From contig VDMD01000111.1 in NCBI GenBank assembly GCA_007026445.1, positions 1 to 64,000 on the forward strand: a DNA stretch of 64,000 nucleotides, given 5' to 3'. Shown in pieces: positions 21,918 to 33,287 of the stretch. The position numbers were made by a program, and so were the translations under genes. How positions within the stretch are numbered: position 1 is the first letter of the stretch; each line of letters starts with the position of its first letter. The notes beneath the pieces are model-generated. The model was not told the DNA's origin. It worked only from the letters and a program-made list of their open reading frames with translations, and made no database searches. This stretch comes from Schizophyllum amplum. Lineage: Eukaryota > Basidiomycota > Agaricomycetes > Agaricales > Schizophyllaceae.

Positions 21918-22882
21918 CAGTTGAATCTCTATTAATGCATACGATCGGGAGACAAGATTTCGTATGCAATAGCGGGGATATTCAATGAGAGAAAATGGTC
22001 CAAAAAGTCGAAATAATTCGAATATTTTTGGTTTAAGCCGTCAAAGTCAATAAATACGCAAGTTTCGTTTCAAACCGGTTATACAACCACCACAGGCGGA
22101 CGGGAATATGTCGTTGGACATACTGTTAGTCATTTTTGTAACCATATATACCAAATTACCGCTGCAAAACTAAGTCAATATCACATGTGAAGAATAATGT
22201 TTGTCTTCAGAGAAACATCAGGTTTGACCTCCGGACATATGTCACGTATCCCGGCCGTCAAAGGCTTTGGGATATCTATCTTCGCCCACGGGCATACGTC
22301 AGCGATAACCACGGATATTTTCAATGTATGACCGGAAGAACAATGGGAATCTGGTCATACATTGAAAATATCCGTGGTTATCGCTGACGTATGCCCGCGG
22401 ACGAAGATAAGATATCCCAAAGCCTTTGACGGCCGGGATGCGTGACATATGTCCGGAGGTCAAACCTGATGTTTCTTCGAAGACAAACATTATTCTTCGC
22501 ATGAGATATTGACTTAGTTTTGCAGCGGTAATTTAGTATATATGGTTACAAAAACGACTAACAGTATGTCCAACGACATATTCCCGTCCGCCTGTGGTGA
22601 ACAGGTAACGGGTCAGAAACTCGTTAAATTGGGTCATTACAAGGTCATCACGGACGACAAACGCACGCAGTTGCACCAATTTTCACCACCCTGACCCTGC
22701 TCGGCGCTCGGACCGACGATCCCTTACTGAATATCTGGCAGGAGGACCCCCTCCGAAGCGTATGCATTATGCGATAACGGATTTTTTTGCATATCCCCGC
22801 CTCCCAAACCGGGGGATCGGTCAGGTCTATGCATTAGCGGGGATATGCATCAACGGCTAATGCATTACTAGAGATTCAACTG
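21918..22882. mobile_element. MITE-like nonautonomous DNA transposon with TA target duplication
   Basis: The ends are 22-bp terminal inverted repeats beginning CAGTTGAATCTC, matching at 21 of 22 positions (21918-21939 and 22861-22882). They are flanked directly by TA (21916-21917 and 22883-22884), the insertion signature of the Tc1/mariner-pogo superfamily, and the CAGT start is common in pogo/Tigger-like elements. The element is 965 bp with no coding capacity, so it would need a transposase in trans. Its centre is occupied by the long palindrome listed separately. It sits directly downstream of the Nt-Gln amidase gene. Confidence 0.85.
22088..22599. repeat. Long palindrome (about 246-bp arms, 19-nt loop) inside the MITE
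   Basis: Arms 22088-22333 and 22353-22599 are nearly perfect inverted copies around a 19-base spacer. Only scattered single-base differences are seen, for example near 22215 against 22480. Transcription would give a very long hairpin RNA suitable for Dicer. It may be a second, nested foldback element or an internal duplication of the host MITE. Confidence 0.92.
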
Positions 22883-22884
22883 TA

Positions 22885-23266
22885 GTAGTATGATGTGCAA
22901 ATGATGGTCCATGTTTGCCTGTGCTTGCCCAATTCACATACGGCGCGATCATGAAGTAACTGTTTCTCCGTTCCACCGGTCACCGCTGCCGGTCAGTCTC
23001 GTCGCGTCGCTCTCTTCAACATTTCGTCTTCCCATCTATCCGGATTTCTGCTATCTTGTTTATAGTTCTAATTTCTTCTGACTTTGCTAGTCGCGCTGGT
23101 TAGGAATTGCCTTCATCAGTATCTAATCCACCAACAACTCGTGTTCCACACGTTGCGCTCACCTTCCTTGTCCGTCTTGCTTCGTGCCCCGCCGCAATAC
23201 GCCCTGACCTGACCCGGCAGTCCCCAACTATAACAACGTGTTTGGCACCGGCCGCGCACATCACCC
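22885..23266. other. Promoter and leader region of the giant Ser-rich gene
   Basis: About 380 bases between the transposon and the ATG at 23267. The last 250 are pyrimidine-rich, as expected for a fungal 5' leader. No gene seen. Confidence 0.45.
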
Positions 23267-26200
23267 ATGCATCGCTTCAGGTAAGTTGGACTGTCACCCA
23301 CGCTTTTCCCGGACTAGCATCGTCCAGGCGCGCGCTATCCGCCACACTACCTCTCTGATTAGATTACCCCGCGGCTAACCCATCCGCACAGGAAACGCTC
23401 CGACGCGAAGCGCCAGCAGGTCAGCCTGGAGGTCCATCTCGCCCAGATTAGCGAGCAGCACGACGGCCGGCTCAGCCCCGGCGCGCTGCCCCAGCTCCCG
23501 CCAGCGAGCGACTTCAGGACCTCGTTGATTCTCCCAGAGTGCGTCTGCTGTGCCCAGCCACTGTATGGCTCCTGACAGCGCTCTCACAGCCTCTCACGAC
23601 GCTTCACCCTCCTCCGCGAGTCCGTCGACGCAACCGCGCTGCGCTCACGCTTCGCCGAGCAGCGCGCGCGCGGCGCAGAGTACCAGGTCTCCGCTGAAGA
23701 GGAGGACATGATCCTCGAGACATTGGGCCGCATACGCTCCCCGAAGCTCAAGTCCGACAACATCGACCATGACCAGTCCACGTCCATGTCCATGAGCGAC
23801 GACGGCCGCTTCTCCCAGTTCTCAACCTTCACCCCCTCCGTCACGTCTACTCCGCAGAAGGTGCCGTCCAGCTCAACCCTGGGATCAGAATTCTCGAACC
23901 ACGCAGAGCAAGGATCAGCTACACACTCATCCCCCAGCACGCCACGATCTGCGAAGCGATACAGCAACAACTTCTTCGGATCGAATAAGTTCAAGGATTA
24001 TTCGTACATTCGGGAGACCCAGCGGGCGCGTCTAAACTCCCAGGACAGCTCTACTAGCGCCCGACGACCCGCTCGAAGCAATGGTTCCACGCTGACGGTG
24101 GAGAGCGATCCGTTCATGGCCGCCCCCGCTCGGCTCCACCGTACTCTACGAAGCAATTCGACCAGCCGAAGACGGCAGCTTCGCTGCGTCTCGGCAAACG
24201 GGCATCGAGAGCACTGGAGGCCGTTATCAAGGAGATTGAGGAGGAGGGCGGCCTCGAAGAGGATGACTACCAGACCTCAAATGGGCGTGAAGGTGATCGT
24301 GGCGACGACGATGATCACGGCTACGAGATGGAGGTCCATATACAAGATGAGCTCGACGGTCATGTGGTTCTGGGAGAAGATGTCATGGAAGCCGCGCAGT
24401 CTTCGTCGCGACAGAGACCTATTGAACCGGAGGACGGCGACGAGATTGTCATCATGCCTCGAGTGAAGATGAACGTGCGTGTGAATTTCTCTCTGGAGAT
24501 GCGGGGAACCATGCATGCGACCATTGTTTCCTTTTTTGTTCCTCCCCTTGTACTTTTAATTTCCGACATCATGCTTGTGCGCCCGGCCAAATTTCAACAC
24601 CTTTCTTCTTCCCTCCACCTTTCCACTGCCTGTGCCCTCAGACGCCGGTTACGTCTGCCTCGCGCCTTGTTCCCTCCCTGCCTCGCGCTGTCTCCATTTC
24701 CATCACATCTAGCCGACTATCTTTCATTCTTGTACAAATTTGCTGACGGACCGCACAGCCTTCCCAAGAACAGTCGCCGCCAACATCCGACACGGAAGAG
24801 GACCATCGCATGAGCTTACCTATCCCAATGGCTATCCTTCCGGACGCCCTGGACCCCAATGACCCTTCTTCCCACTCCGTCGCTACAACGGACGAGGCGC
24901 CGCAAGTGCAGCACTCATCCTCGGCCCGTGCATCACCCATCCCCTCCCAAGTGACGCCTGGCTATATTCCTGGTATGCCGCGTCCTATGACGCCCAGGGA
25001 CGATATCGAGGAGCGCTCGCACTCAACAACGCCGCGTGCAACATCCCCCACACATGGGCACACTCATTCGTCGTCGTTCATGGCGTCGACGACGTCATCA
25101 TTCGCAGCAACGGGCTCAGGCATGTCTTCCTTCAACGGGTCAGGCAGCCTGGCAGCGAGCCTTCTCCGTCGGGAATTGTCGAATCGTGGCTCCGGATCGC
25201 CGCGGTCTGGTTCTCCTATGTATCAGCGCGCGGGGGATGGGGCGGACAACACCACGCAGCATTCCTCTAATCCGAGCTACTCCTCTACATACTCCTCGAA
25301 TAGTTGGCGACGCCCAGCGTCCCCGCTATCCGGTCAGGCTTACCAACCCTTCAGCAACGCCGTCTCCGCACCCGATCTCTCCAGGACCCCGCGCCCTACA
25401 GACGAAACGTCTCCCCCTCGACAGAGTACTTCGTCGCGCCCCGAGACATCTTCAGCGTTCTCGCACGCCTCCAAAAGCGCATGGGCGCACCACCGCGACG
25501 CGAGCTGGACGACGAGCGAGGAGGTGCACGCGCAGCAAAATGGTTCCGCGGGTGATCAACACGGATCGGCATCGACCCGATCACTCCGATCACCCGCTCT
25601 TCCCGACTCGCCTCTCCTTGAAGCCATTCACTCGCTACACGCCGTCACGCGCGGCATGGCCAGCCCGCCTCCGTTCGACACCCGGCCCATGTCGCCCATG
25701 TCCCTTGGCGGCGGGGGCGGCGCTGGTGGCCCTGCGCACTCGCCGAATGCGTCGCTCGCCTTTGACTCAAAGCGCTCGTCACGCCAGAATCACCCAAATA
25801 GCCCGTATAGCAATGGGATGTTCTCTCCGATCTCGGGGTCGTCGAGGAGCTCGCTCGAGTCCTCGGGCTCGAGCTACCACTCGTCGGAGTGCGATGGGAG
25901 AGATAAGGTATGGGAGGTCTTTGGGGATACGGACGAGGCGCGTGAGCCGAAGTGGCATGATATTCCGGAGGGGACGCCGCAGGATGGTGCTCGCGGCGCA
26001 GGCGTTGAAGACGATGAGGCGATCGTCCAAAGGATTGCCGGTCTGACGAAGGCCGACTTCGCGAAGATCCAGGACAGGCTCGTCGAGGCTTCCAGCATGC
26101 GCCAAACATCCGTCGCAGATCATAAGGAGCGTGCCGCGTCGCTGAGGAAGAGGAGGCCGTCAACGGCTCATTCGAACTATTCCTATAAGGACGTTGTTCG

Positions 26201-28900
26201 GGTGCGTGCTAAGCCATATTGCATAGGCCATGTCTGACAAGTTTGCAGGCCGCCACTTCTGCCAGTCCACCTCAGTCCCCCACCATTGCTTCTCAACGTC
26301 CATCTGACGACGATATCGACTATGAGGCCAATGCTCGCGCCAACGCGCTGCTAAACTCCGTCGTGGACAGCATCAGGACAACAGGCCCGCTGTCACCGCC
26401 GCCCACCTCTCCCCCTTCGGGTCCGCTCCCCGCTCAGCCCAGGCAAACGCAGCCTCTGAATGCAACACGCAAAGAGGCTCCTCCCTCTTTGACCATTCCC
26501 CAGATCGGTAACGCGCGCGACCTCTCCCCTGCGACTCGCCGCAATCGCGACCTGGCACACCTGCTCTTCGGCGCGGGCGAGGAGGCGGCTGAGCAGGATG
26601 AGGACCAGGGACAGCAGATTACGATGCATGCGCCAAGGCAACCGTCGGATGCCAGCACCCCTGGCATTGACCCTCAGACGCCGGCGACGTTCCCCATGCT
26701 GTCGCCTAAAGAACACCCGCCGATAACACCTTTGACCGCGGGTGGTCCCTACAGACTGCGGAATCCGTCCACTCCCCGCATACCCCAGACGCCCGAGGAA
26801 GAAGAAGAGCTTACGCGGGAGGTGCAGCGTAAGGCGGACGCGGCTATGGCTGCTCTGCGCAAGTCCCCCTCTGCGACGAACCTGGCGGCCAATGTGCAGA
26901 ATGCGCCTCCTAACGGAACGCGGAAGCGCATTAGCCCGCACCAGATATCCACTCCCAAACTGGTATCCGCGTCCACGAGCGTCGACGCGATCTCCCTCAA
27001 CTCTCCTGGATTGCCTCCAGGGCATCAAGGTACCACGTCGTCGAAGATCGGGATGAGGCTCAAGAGACTGCGGGGCACGTTGCGAGGCAAGGCGCCTGTG
27101 CTTCCGACAGGGGAAGAGGTCACACCTTTCACTTTGGGTGCTCCGCCGTCCGCGGCCACTCCACCGCCACCAACTTTCCGCCTGGATCCCTCTCCTCCGC
27201 AGACGCAAGCATCGACACCAGCCGAAAGTACGCATGACAGTACAGGCGGTGCAACTGGTCTATCCAAGTCCGCATCCGGTCGCGGGTCGGGCTTCAAAGG
27301 ACTGTTCATGTCGCGGCTGCGTAGCAAATCACGCGCGGGTGATAATACGCCAGACCTGGACCGCAGAGAAGTTTCGCAGCCGATGCATAGTGCGACCGCG
27401 TCCATGTCTGCCATGTCTGCTTTGAACTTCGGTGACAACCGGATGCGGACTGCCAACGAGAACGCGTACAGTGCTCCATTGCATAGCGCGCCTCTACTCT
27501 CGCGACCATACGCCGAGGAGCAAGACAATGGTTTACGTGATGCTTCGACCTCGTCGAATGAGCCATCGTCGACCGAGGACCAGAGCAGCCGAGGGTCTGA
27601 TGTACAGGCGCTCAGGCAGCTCTTTGACGCTGCCTCCAACTTGGGCCTTGACCCTGATGCTTTGGGAGAGCTTTTGAAGCGCTCTGGCTCGACCTCATCC
27701 AAAGCGCCGCGCAAGTGGATGTCGCGAAGCAATTCCGTGTCGACTGCCTTCGAATCCAGGCCAAGCACGACGATGGAGTCGCGCTCCATCCCTGACATCG
27801 CACGGGACTCGCCCGTCCCGGAGGAAGCATCCACGTCCACCTCCCCGGAGCCCATGCATCGCAGCATGTCCCGCAAGCGCCAGGCTCGCCCCAGCATGGA
27901 AGATACTCGCAAGAGCACTGTTGTGCGCCGCACTATTATCTTTCCGTCCAGCACCCGGATGTCGAACTTTGATCTTGGCTCCCTGATGAAGACGCCGAAG
28001 GGCCGGAAGCGTGCGAGCACGTCCTCGGTGCTGTCCAACCGCTCAGTGCAGGATCGGGCGCCGACCCCGCCTCCACCGCGGGCGTCGATGGCGCGCCATG
28101 GGTCCATGGACGAGCCGCCACCTGTGCCTACACTGCCGCCTTCGTTGTCGTCGCCGACGCAAGAAACGTTCCTCGCGGTCCCTCCTGCCCGCCCTAGTGT
28201 CTCTGGAGATCAGTCCAATGCGGAAGCGTACGATGCATTGTGCGTACATTTACTGAATTTTCGACAATGTAACTCAACGTCTACAGCTATGATATGTACT
28301 CTGGCGAGGCTCGTCAGACTCCGACGAGTGAGCCTGACCCGAATAACAGTGGACCTGGCGTAGAAGTCATTGAGCTTGCGAACGGCGAGATGATCTGGTC
28401 AATCGTTGACGGTCTGCGTGACGATGACAGGGAGTCGTTGTACACTGGTCGGGCGAGTTTCGCATCGGAATACTCTGTCGGCGGCGACAGCATGCAGGTC
28501 ACCTTCAAGGAACGCGGGCAAGGTAGCAAGCGACAGTCCATCAGAAATAGCAGCATGTCTGCCTTTGGGTCGTCGCTCAAACCACCCGCAGCCGCCGGCG
28601 CTAATCGTCCGGAGACCAAGGTATGAAAAGTATTGTTGTCTTGACATCTGTGACACCTACTGACGGATCTCCCCTCAGGTGTTCTACTCCTCGACAGCGC
28701 AGATTGGCCGCCTCATTGAACAGCTGGCCAACTCTGGCTCGGACGCCGGCGCATTCAACTTCGCGCAAAACACGCATGGGCAGATGCAGCTGCAGTCGCA
28801 GCCACAGTCGCATTCCTCGTCGTTCATGTCGTCCACGGACTCAAACTGGACGGTGGAGGAGCGCCTGGAACACATGCTGGGATCGATGAGGCCCGTCTGA
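23267..28900 (+). CDS. Very large Ser/Pro-rich basidiomycete protein of unknown function (about 1,600-1,700 aa)
   Basis: The start MHRFRKRSDAKRQQ arises by splicing a 14-base first exon (23267-23280) to 23392. Main exons are 23392-23538, 23590-24474, about 24759-26201, 26248-28232, 28287-28620 and 28679-28900. The N-terminal 60 residues are structured-looking (VSLEVHLAQISEQHDG, RRFTLLRESVDA), then an acidic helix (RALEAVIKEIEEEGG). Long disordered Ser/Pro/Thr tracts follow, with helical islands such as EELTREVQRKADAAMAALRK and RQLFDAASNLGLDPDALGE. A conserved-looking C-terminal part includes VEVIELANGEMIWSIVDGLR. The frame breaks once at the C-run 24123-24127, where one extra C restores it, so an assembly indel is likely. 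The 284-nt gap at 24475-24758 may hide a small exon. A cell-polarity or scaffold role is possible but not shown. Confidence 0.75.
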
Positions 28901-29213
28901 TTGGTCCCTCATCCCGTCGTCGGTCGCTATACCTATGAACGGACGAATACTCACTAAGAAACATGTGAAGCCATATATCTGCGTCTCTTATGATATCCTC
29001 TATCGCGTTCTGTTATCTACTCTTTTGTGCATGTCCACAACACGTTTGGCGCTTTTGCGTTGCTGACCCGCGTTCTCATTCATGCGTCCATCGTAATAAC
29101 ATACTCTGCGATACATAATGCTTGTAAAGATACAACTTTGGTACTTAGTACATCATCGTTGCGTACATCGTCCTTCCTGCTCGTGGTATTCATGGGCATA
29201 ACTTTTGCTGGAG
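28901..29213. other. Convergent intergenic region
   Basis: About 310 AT-richer bases between two convergent 3' ends. It should hold both terminators; nothing else seen. Confidence 0.45.
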
Positions 29214-29945
29214 TCAGAACGCGCGCGGCGCATCTAGATGGCGATTGAGACAGAGGGTGACGATGACCTCGACGAGAAAGGCGTCGTGGTCGAAGATATA
29301 CTCAAGAATACCATGCGAGGGCCCAACGCTTGTGCCCCGCGTGAAGCGGCGGTAGGTAGCGATAACATGCGATCCGGCATACAGCTTGTGAGTGTCGTTA
29401 GAATGAATGATTTCTTAGATCATGTATGCGCACTCACATCGTATGACAGATTATCGTACCCACCCCGCCGCCACTCGCATTTCTTCCCCGTCGTTGAAGG
29501 AAAGGCGCGTGCGCTGTATTGACAAGACGCGTCAAATCACTGTTAATAGAGCATTGCGCTTGCTTACCTGCTGGATGAGCCAGGGGCGAGAAGCTGAGAG
29601 GCATGCAGATGGCGCGCGCCAATCGTAACACGTCCCAAGTGGTCCCCTGCGCTCCAGTCTATGGTAGCTACGACATCGCGGTTATTCTTCTGTATCTAGC
29701 CGCGCAAAATCAGACTCATCATCCAAAAGCAACATCACGGAACGCACCGTTGTCCTCGACCCGCCGTGCGTCGTTTCGATGCAGAACAGATGCGGCTTGC
29801 TATCCTCGCCGATGACGACGCACGCGCGCGGGTCGTCCGCGCCCGTGTAGAACAGGTTATGCCACGAGTCCGCATCTCGACCATGCCAGCCCGAAAGCCT
29901 CGCGTCATGCCTGGGAGCCATATTCTGCCACGTCCCGCTTGCCAT
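29214..29945 (-). CDS. DUF6593-like small protein
   Basis: The pattern fits the DUF6593 family common in agaricomycetes, whose function is unknown. From the ATG at 29945 (MASGTWQNMAPRHDARL) the order is LFYTGADDPRACVVIGED, then DVVATIDWSAGDHLGRVTIG near 29670, a KCEWRRGGYDNLSYD strand near 29470, and YAGSHVIATYRRF with LEYIFDHDAFLVEVIVTLC near 29370-29240, ending at 29214. At least two short introns are needed. The frame between the first part (which would stop near 29682) and VVATIDW is shifted by one base near 29695 with no good splice pair, so either an indel or a damaged gene. A separate upstream exon cannot be excluded. Confidence 0.55.
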
Positions 29946-30674
29946 TATCGCCCTGGTCTGTCGAAGCCGCGGCTCGCCAGCCTCTCGCTCTTCTTATAGG
30001 CCCATCGCCCTTCCTATAGGCGCCTCGCCCTTCGTATGCGTGCACGCGCAGAGTGCGCCTCAAACCTTCGCATTCGGAAGCGCGCACCACGCCCACCATG
30101 GCACCATACCACTGCACCCGCCATGAGACGGTGACGCGCACCGCGCCCAGCGGAGGGCCCGTGGATGTTGCGTAGGCGATTGACATAAGCTGTCACGGTG
30201 TCTGTATAGCTCGGGGGCGCTTGGTAGGCGCGAGGAGGCGATATGGCGACGATTGCCGAGCGATCCATGTTTGGTGGGTTCAGCCGACCCGCATCTTCCA
30301 CACTACAGCCATGTGTAGAGGCCACGTGCGACCGACCAGCACGGCAGTGTGCACGGGGTGGCACAGAAGGACCCTCATAGCGTCGAATTGTTCCCAGCGC
30401 CTATGGAAGCGCGCGCACAGGCCCCAAGGGTGGTCGGTCAGCATCGAGAACGCATGACCTACCGTCATAGACTGCCACCGGACATACGAAGCCGTCACTC
30501 GTACGGATTGGACATGTAGCCCCAAACAATGCCTCTTACAGCAGTATATCTACACAAGCAAGACACCGTAAGCACACGGTGTCGATTTAGGAGGGCGTAC
30601 AATAGATGATGGACATTCAAAACCGGAGGTCAGCCGCGACGCAGTCATTCGCGCATTGCCATGCTCTCGCCGCC
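29946..30674. other. Unresolved region with coding-like minus-strand stretches
   Basis: Two open minus-strand stretches (about 30525-30280 and 30186-30014) have unusually regular, beta-strand-like composition but lie in different frames with stops between. They may be part of one broken gene. I cannot assign them to a cellular family. See the separate finding for a weak suggestion. No repeats or RNA genes seen. Confidence 0.25.
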
Positions 30675-32050
30675 TTACGAGCTGACTTTCCACAATGGCT
30701 TCTTCTTCAGCTTGCGCGTCACGTGGACCGCGCTGCCGCCAAAGTTGCCTCCACCGAACGCGAGCACAACAGTCTCCTCGGTGCCCGCCGCGCGTGGGTT
30801 CGAGCGCTTGCGCACCTCGATGGTGTCTTTTGCGAATTTGAAGCGCGCTTGGTCGGTGCCTATAGCGAAGCGAGATGAGTAACTATACAGATACACAGCG
30901 AGCAGAAGCGCGTTTCGCCCCAGTAGAAAGTTTCGTAGCACGAACGACACATACCAAATTGGAAGGTCGGCGACTCAACGGCGGACTTGAACATCTCGAA
31001 AGGTAGCCGGGAGAAAACCTGCATGAGGATGTCACGCCCGGATGGCTCGGACGGATCTTCATTCGCGCCAGTGAGGTCGAGGGTCGCGGGCAAGACGACG
31101 ACAAGAAAGTTGAAAACGTCGCCCCGCAGCCGCTGCGTGTACAGGCCGAACAGCGACGTCGGTTGGGGTAACGGCGGCGGCGACGCGAGAGTAGGTGTCC
31201 CAGGTAGCATCGGCGTACCCGTACGCATGGGTGTACCAGCGCGTATGGGTGTCGCGCTGCCGGGCGCGGCCTCTGGCACGTCGACGAAGTCGAGCCAGGA
31301 GCCGATGTTGTCCAGGCTGATGGATCGTCGGCAGACGTCATAGGCGAACTCGCATAGGTCGTCCATACCGCCGAGCAGACAAGCCGCGGCAAGCACGGCG
31401 CGCGCGTTCTCGGGATGGACGAGGCGGAGCGATGCCGACGAGTAGAGGTAGCCAAGCGCTATGGATGGCGAGGCGCGTCAATGTGCGGATTGCTTACAGG
31501 GGTCGGGCGACTGACCTATGGCGAAACCCTTTACGCAAGGATTAGTATACTAGCGCGGGTAGGATGCAAGGACGCACGTCTGGCGTGACCTCTCGGTCAT
31601 GATCCAGGGGGACGTAGATAGCGCGCTGCCCGCCCGGCTGCAGCGTCGTTGACATCAAGTGGGCCAGGTAGGGTGACCGCGACAGGATGATCGAGTGCAG
31701 GCGATACATGTTTTGGTGGACGTGAAGGAGGATGTCCGAATAGTTCTGCGCGACGCGTCAGCACATCTCAGCTGCACCTAGAGTTCGACGACGTACCCCA
31801 GCCTGGAAGCCTGCCTGGTACAAGTGCTCGACAATCTCTTCATTATGGTTACCCGGGAAGCTGGCGAGGTCATAAGCGCTCAAGCACCGACATAAGCCAA
31901 GACGCGCGCAAACACGCACCCGTTCCGCAGAGGCGCCGAGGAGGTCGCCTGCTGGTGCTCCGGAGACTCATGAGAGGAGCCCGCGCCGTTTACGTCGACC
32001 GAGCCGTTCTGGAGGCCATTGCCGAAAGTGTTTTGGGCGGTGCCGTTCAT
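30675..32050 (-). CDS. BTB/POZ domain protein
   Basis: The BTB fold is recognised from DILLHVHQNMYRLHSIILS, SPYLAHLMS and the later helices (FAIALGYLYSSASLRLVHPE, AVLAAACLLGGMDDLCEFAYD). BTB domains mediate dimerisation and often bind cullin-3, but no Kelch, MATH or zinc-finger partner domain is seen here. The ATG at 32050 starts MNGTAQNTFGNGLQNGS, an Asn/Gly/Ser-rich leader. After the BTB part a linker carries a repeated TP[IM]R.GTPM motif (near 31250-31200). A C-terminal domain runs LFGLYTQRLRGDVFNFLVVV, FSRLPFEMFKSAVESPTF and a basic end KKKPLWKVSS at 30675. About six short introns are needed. Fungal proteins of this layout are poorly characterised; a ubiquitin-adaptor role is inference only. 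Confidence 0.82.
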
Positions 32051-33287
32051 CTCCTTTCCTTGAATATGTATCGCGAGCAGAGTGCGGGCTCGTCTTTCAG
32101 AGAGAGGAGAGCAGCTGGCGCGACAAGAAGGAAACGAGCAAAGGGGGGGGCAAGGAGGGAGAGGAGGAGAACAAGGGCGCGGACTTCGAAGGAACGATCA
32201 GACTACCACAAACAGAGAACAACAAACACGCTTTGCACATTGTCTTCAACCTTCAACATCACTTCACCCTATGGCTTTCGATGCTCTGTCTCTATGCGGA
32301 ATACAGTGGCTACATTCAAATGATTAACTGCTGCGACCTCGTCGAAGCTACATATAGCTCGGACGTCAAGTCAAGAGCTGGGCTCAATCTGCGTCAATAA
32401 TCAGCTTCCCGGCCCTAAAAAGCACCCATCCGACGCGACTCACCGACTTCAGCGTGCTGGACGATCTATAAAGACACCTCTATACGTGCCAATCTCCTCA
32501 ACCCTCTTTCCCCCGCGCTCGACAGGACACCCAGTCCATGGATGAAGAACACTGGGACGATTACGGACCCCACCAACCCAACGCACATCCCCACAAAGAC
32601 CACGAAGATGACGAGGAACAATATGCCTGCAAGGGCGACCAGAGCCTCAGAGCTGCGCATCTGGCAATCCTACAAATCTCGCGCGATGGGTCCGGACTGT
32701 AATTGCGTCGGCGCGCACAGCGGCCGGCCGTTGTGGACCTGGCGAGTTGACTGTGCTGGGCGTTGCGTGTGGCTGCTCTCTCCCCGGCGAAGGCCATATA
32801 TATACTGGGGAAGCCCTCGTCTTTGTCTTTCTACGACCGGCGATCCAATCACTATAATCACCAGCAGGCGCTCTCATTCCCTTTCATCTGCATATGCACG
32901 CAAGATGTGACCAGCAGGGACAGGGCACGTTGAGCATAGATGAATCGCAGAGATAGGCTTTCTACTGCTGCGTATACCAGGACAAAGCATCGTCACACGT
33001 TGGCGTGAACGAGGGCGCATTGCAATTGGACACCGGAAGTACAGTACTTTCTTCTGCAAAGGCCTTGCGTTATGCCCGCACGACACGCTATGCAAGTGCT
33101 GCCACGCCACCCCTCGATGTGCTCGAGGTCTCAAAACTGCGTTCGTCGAACAAGCGAGTTCAATAGAGGAAATGATGTCTCTATCCATCGTAAACCTGTG
33201 TGTTCATCAAAGATCCTCTGCTGCAGCGATACAAAGGTATAAGTAACCGACTTCTCGTGTCACTTCCACACGAACAATACAGTAGAC
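32051..33287. other. Intergenic region with one possible small membrane-protein frame (32466-32660, minus)
   Basis: 1.2 kb, gene-poor. The only notable frame is on the minus strand at 32660-32466, 64 codons from an ATG. It is strongly hydrophobic (ALVALAGILFLVIFVVFVGM, then VGSVIVPVFFI) and could make a small two-helix membrane protein. It has no homology I recognise and may be chance. The part near 32050-32150 is the BTB gene leader. Confidence 0.3.

Noticed and set aside
22187..22502. Two near-identical open frames in opposite directions
   Set aside because: They are the two arms of the palindrome in the transposon, not genes.
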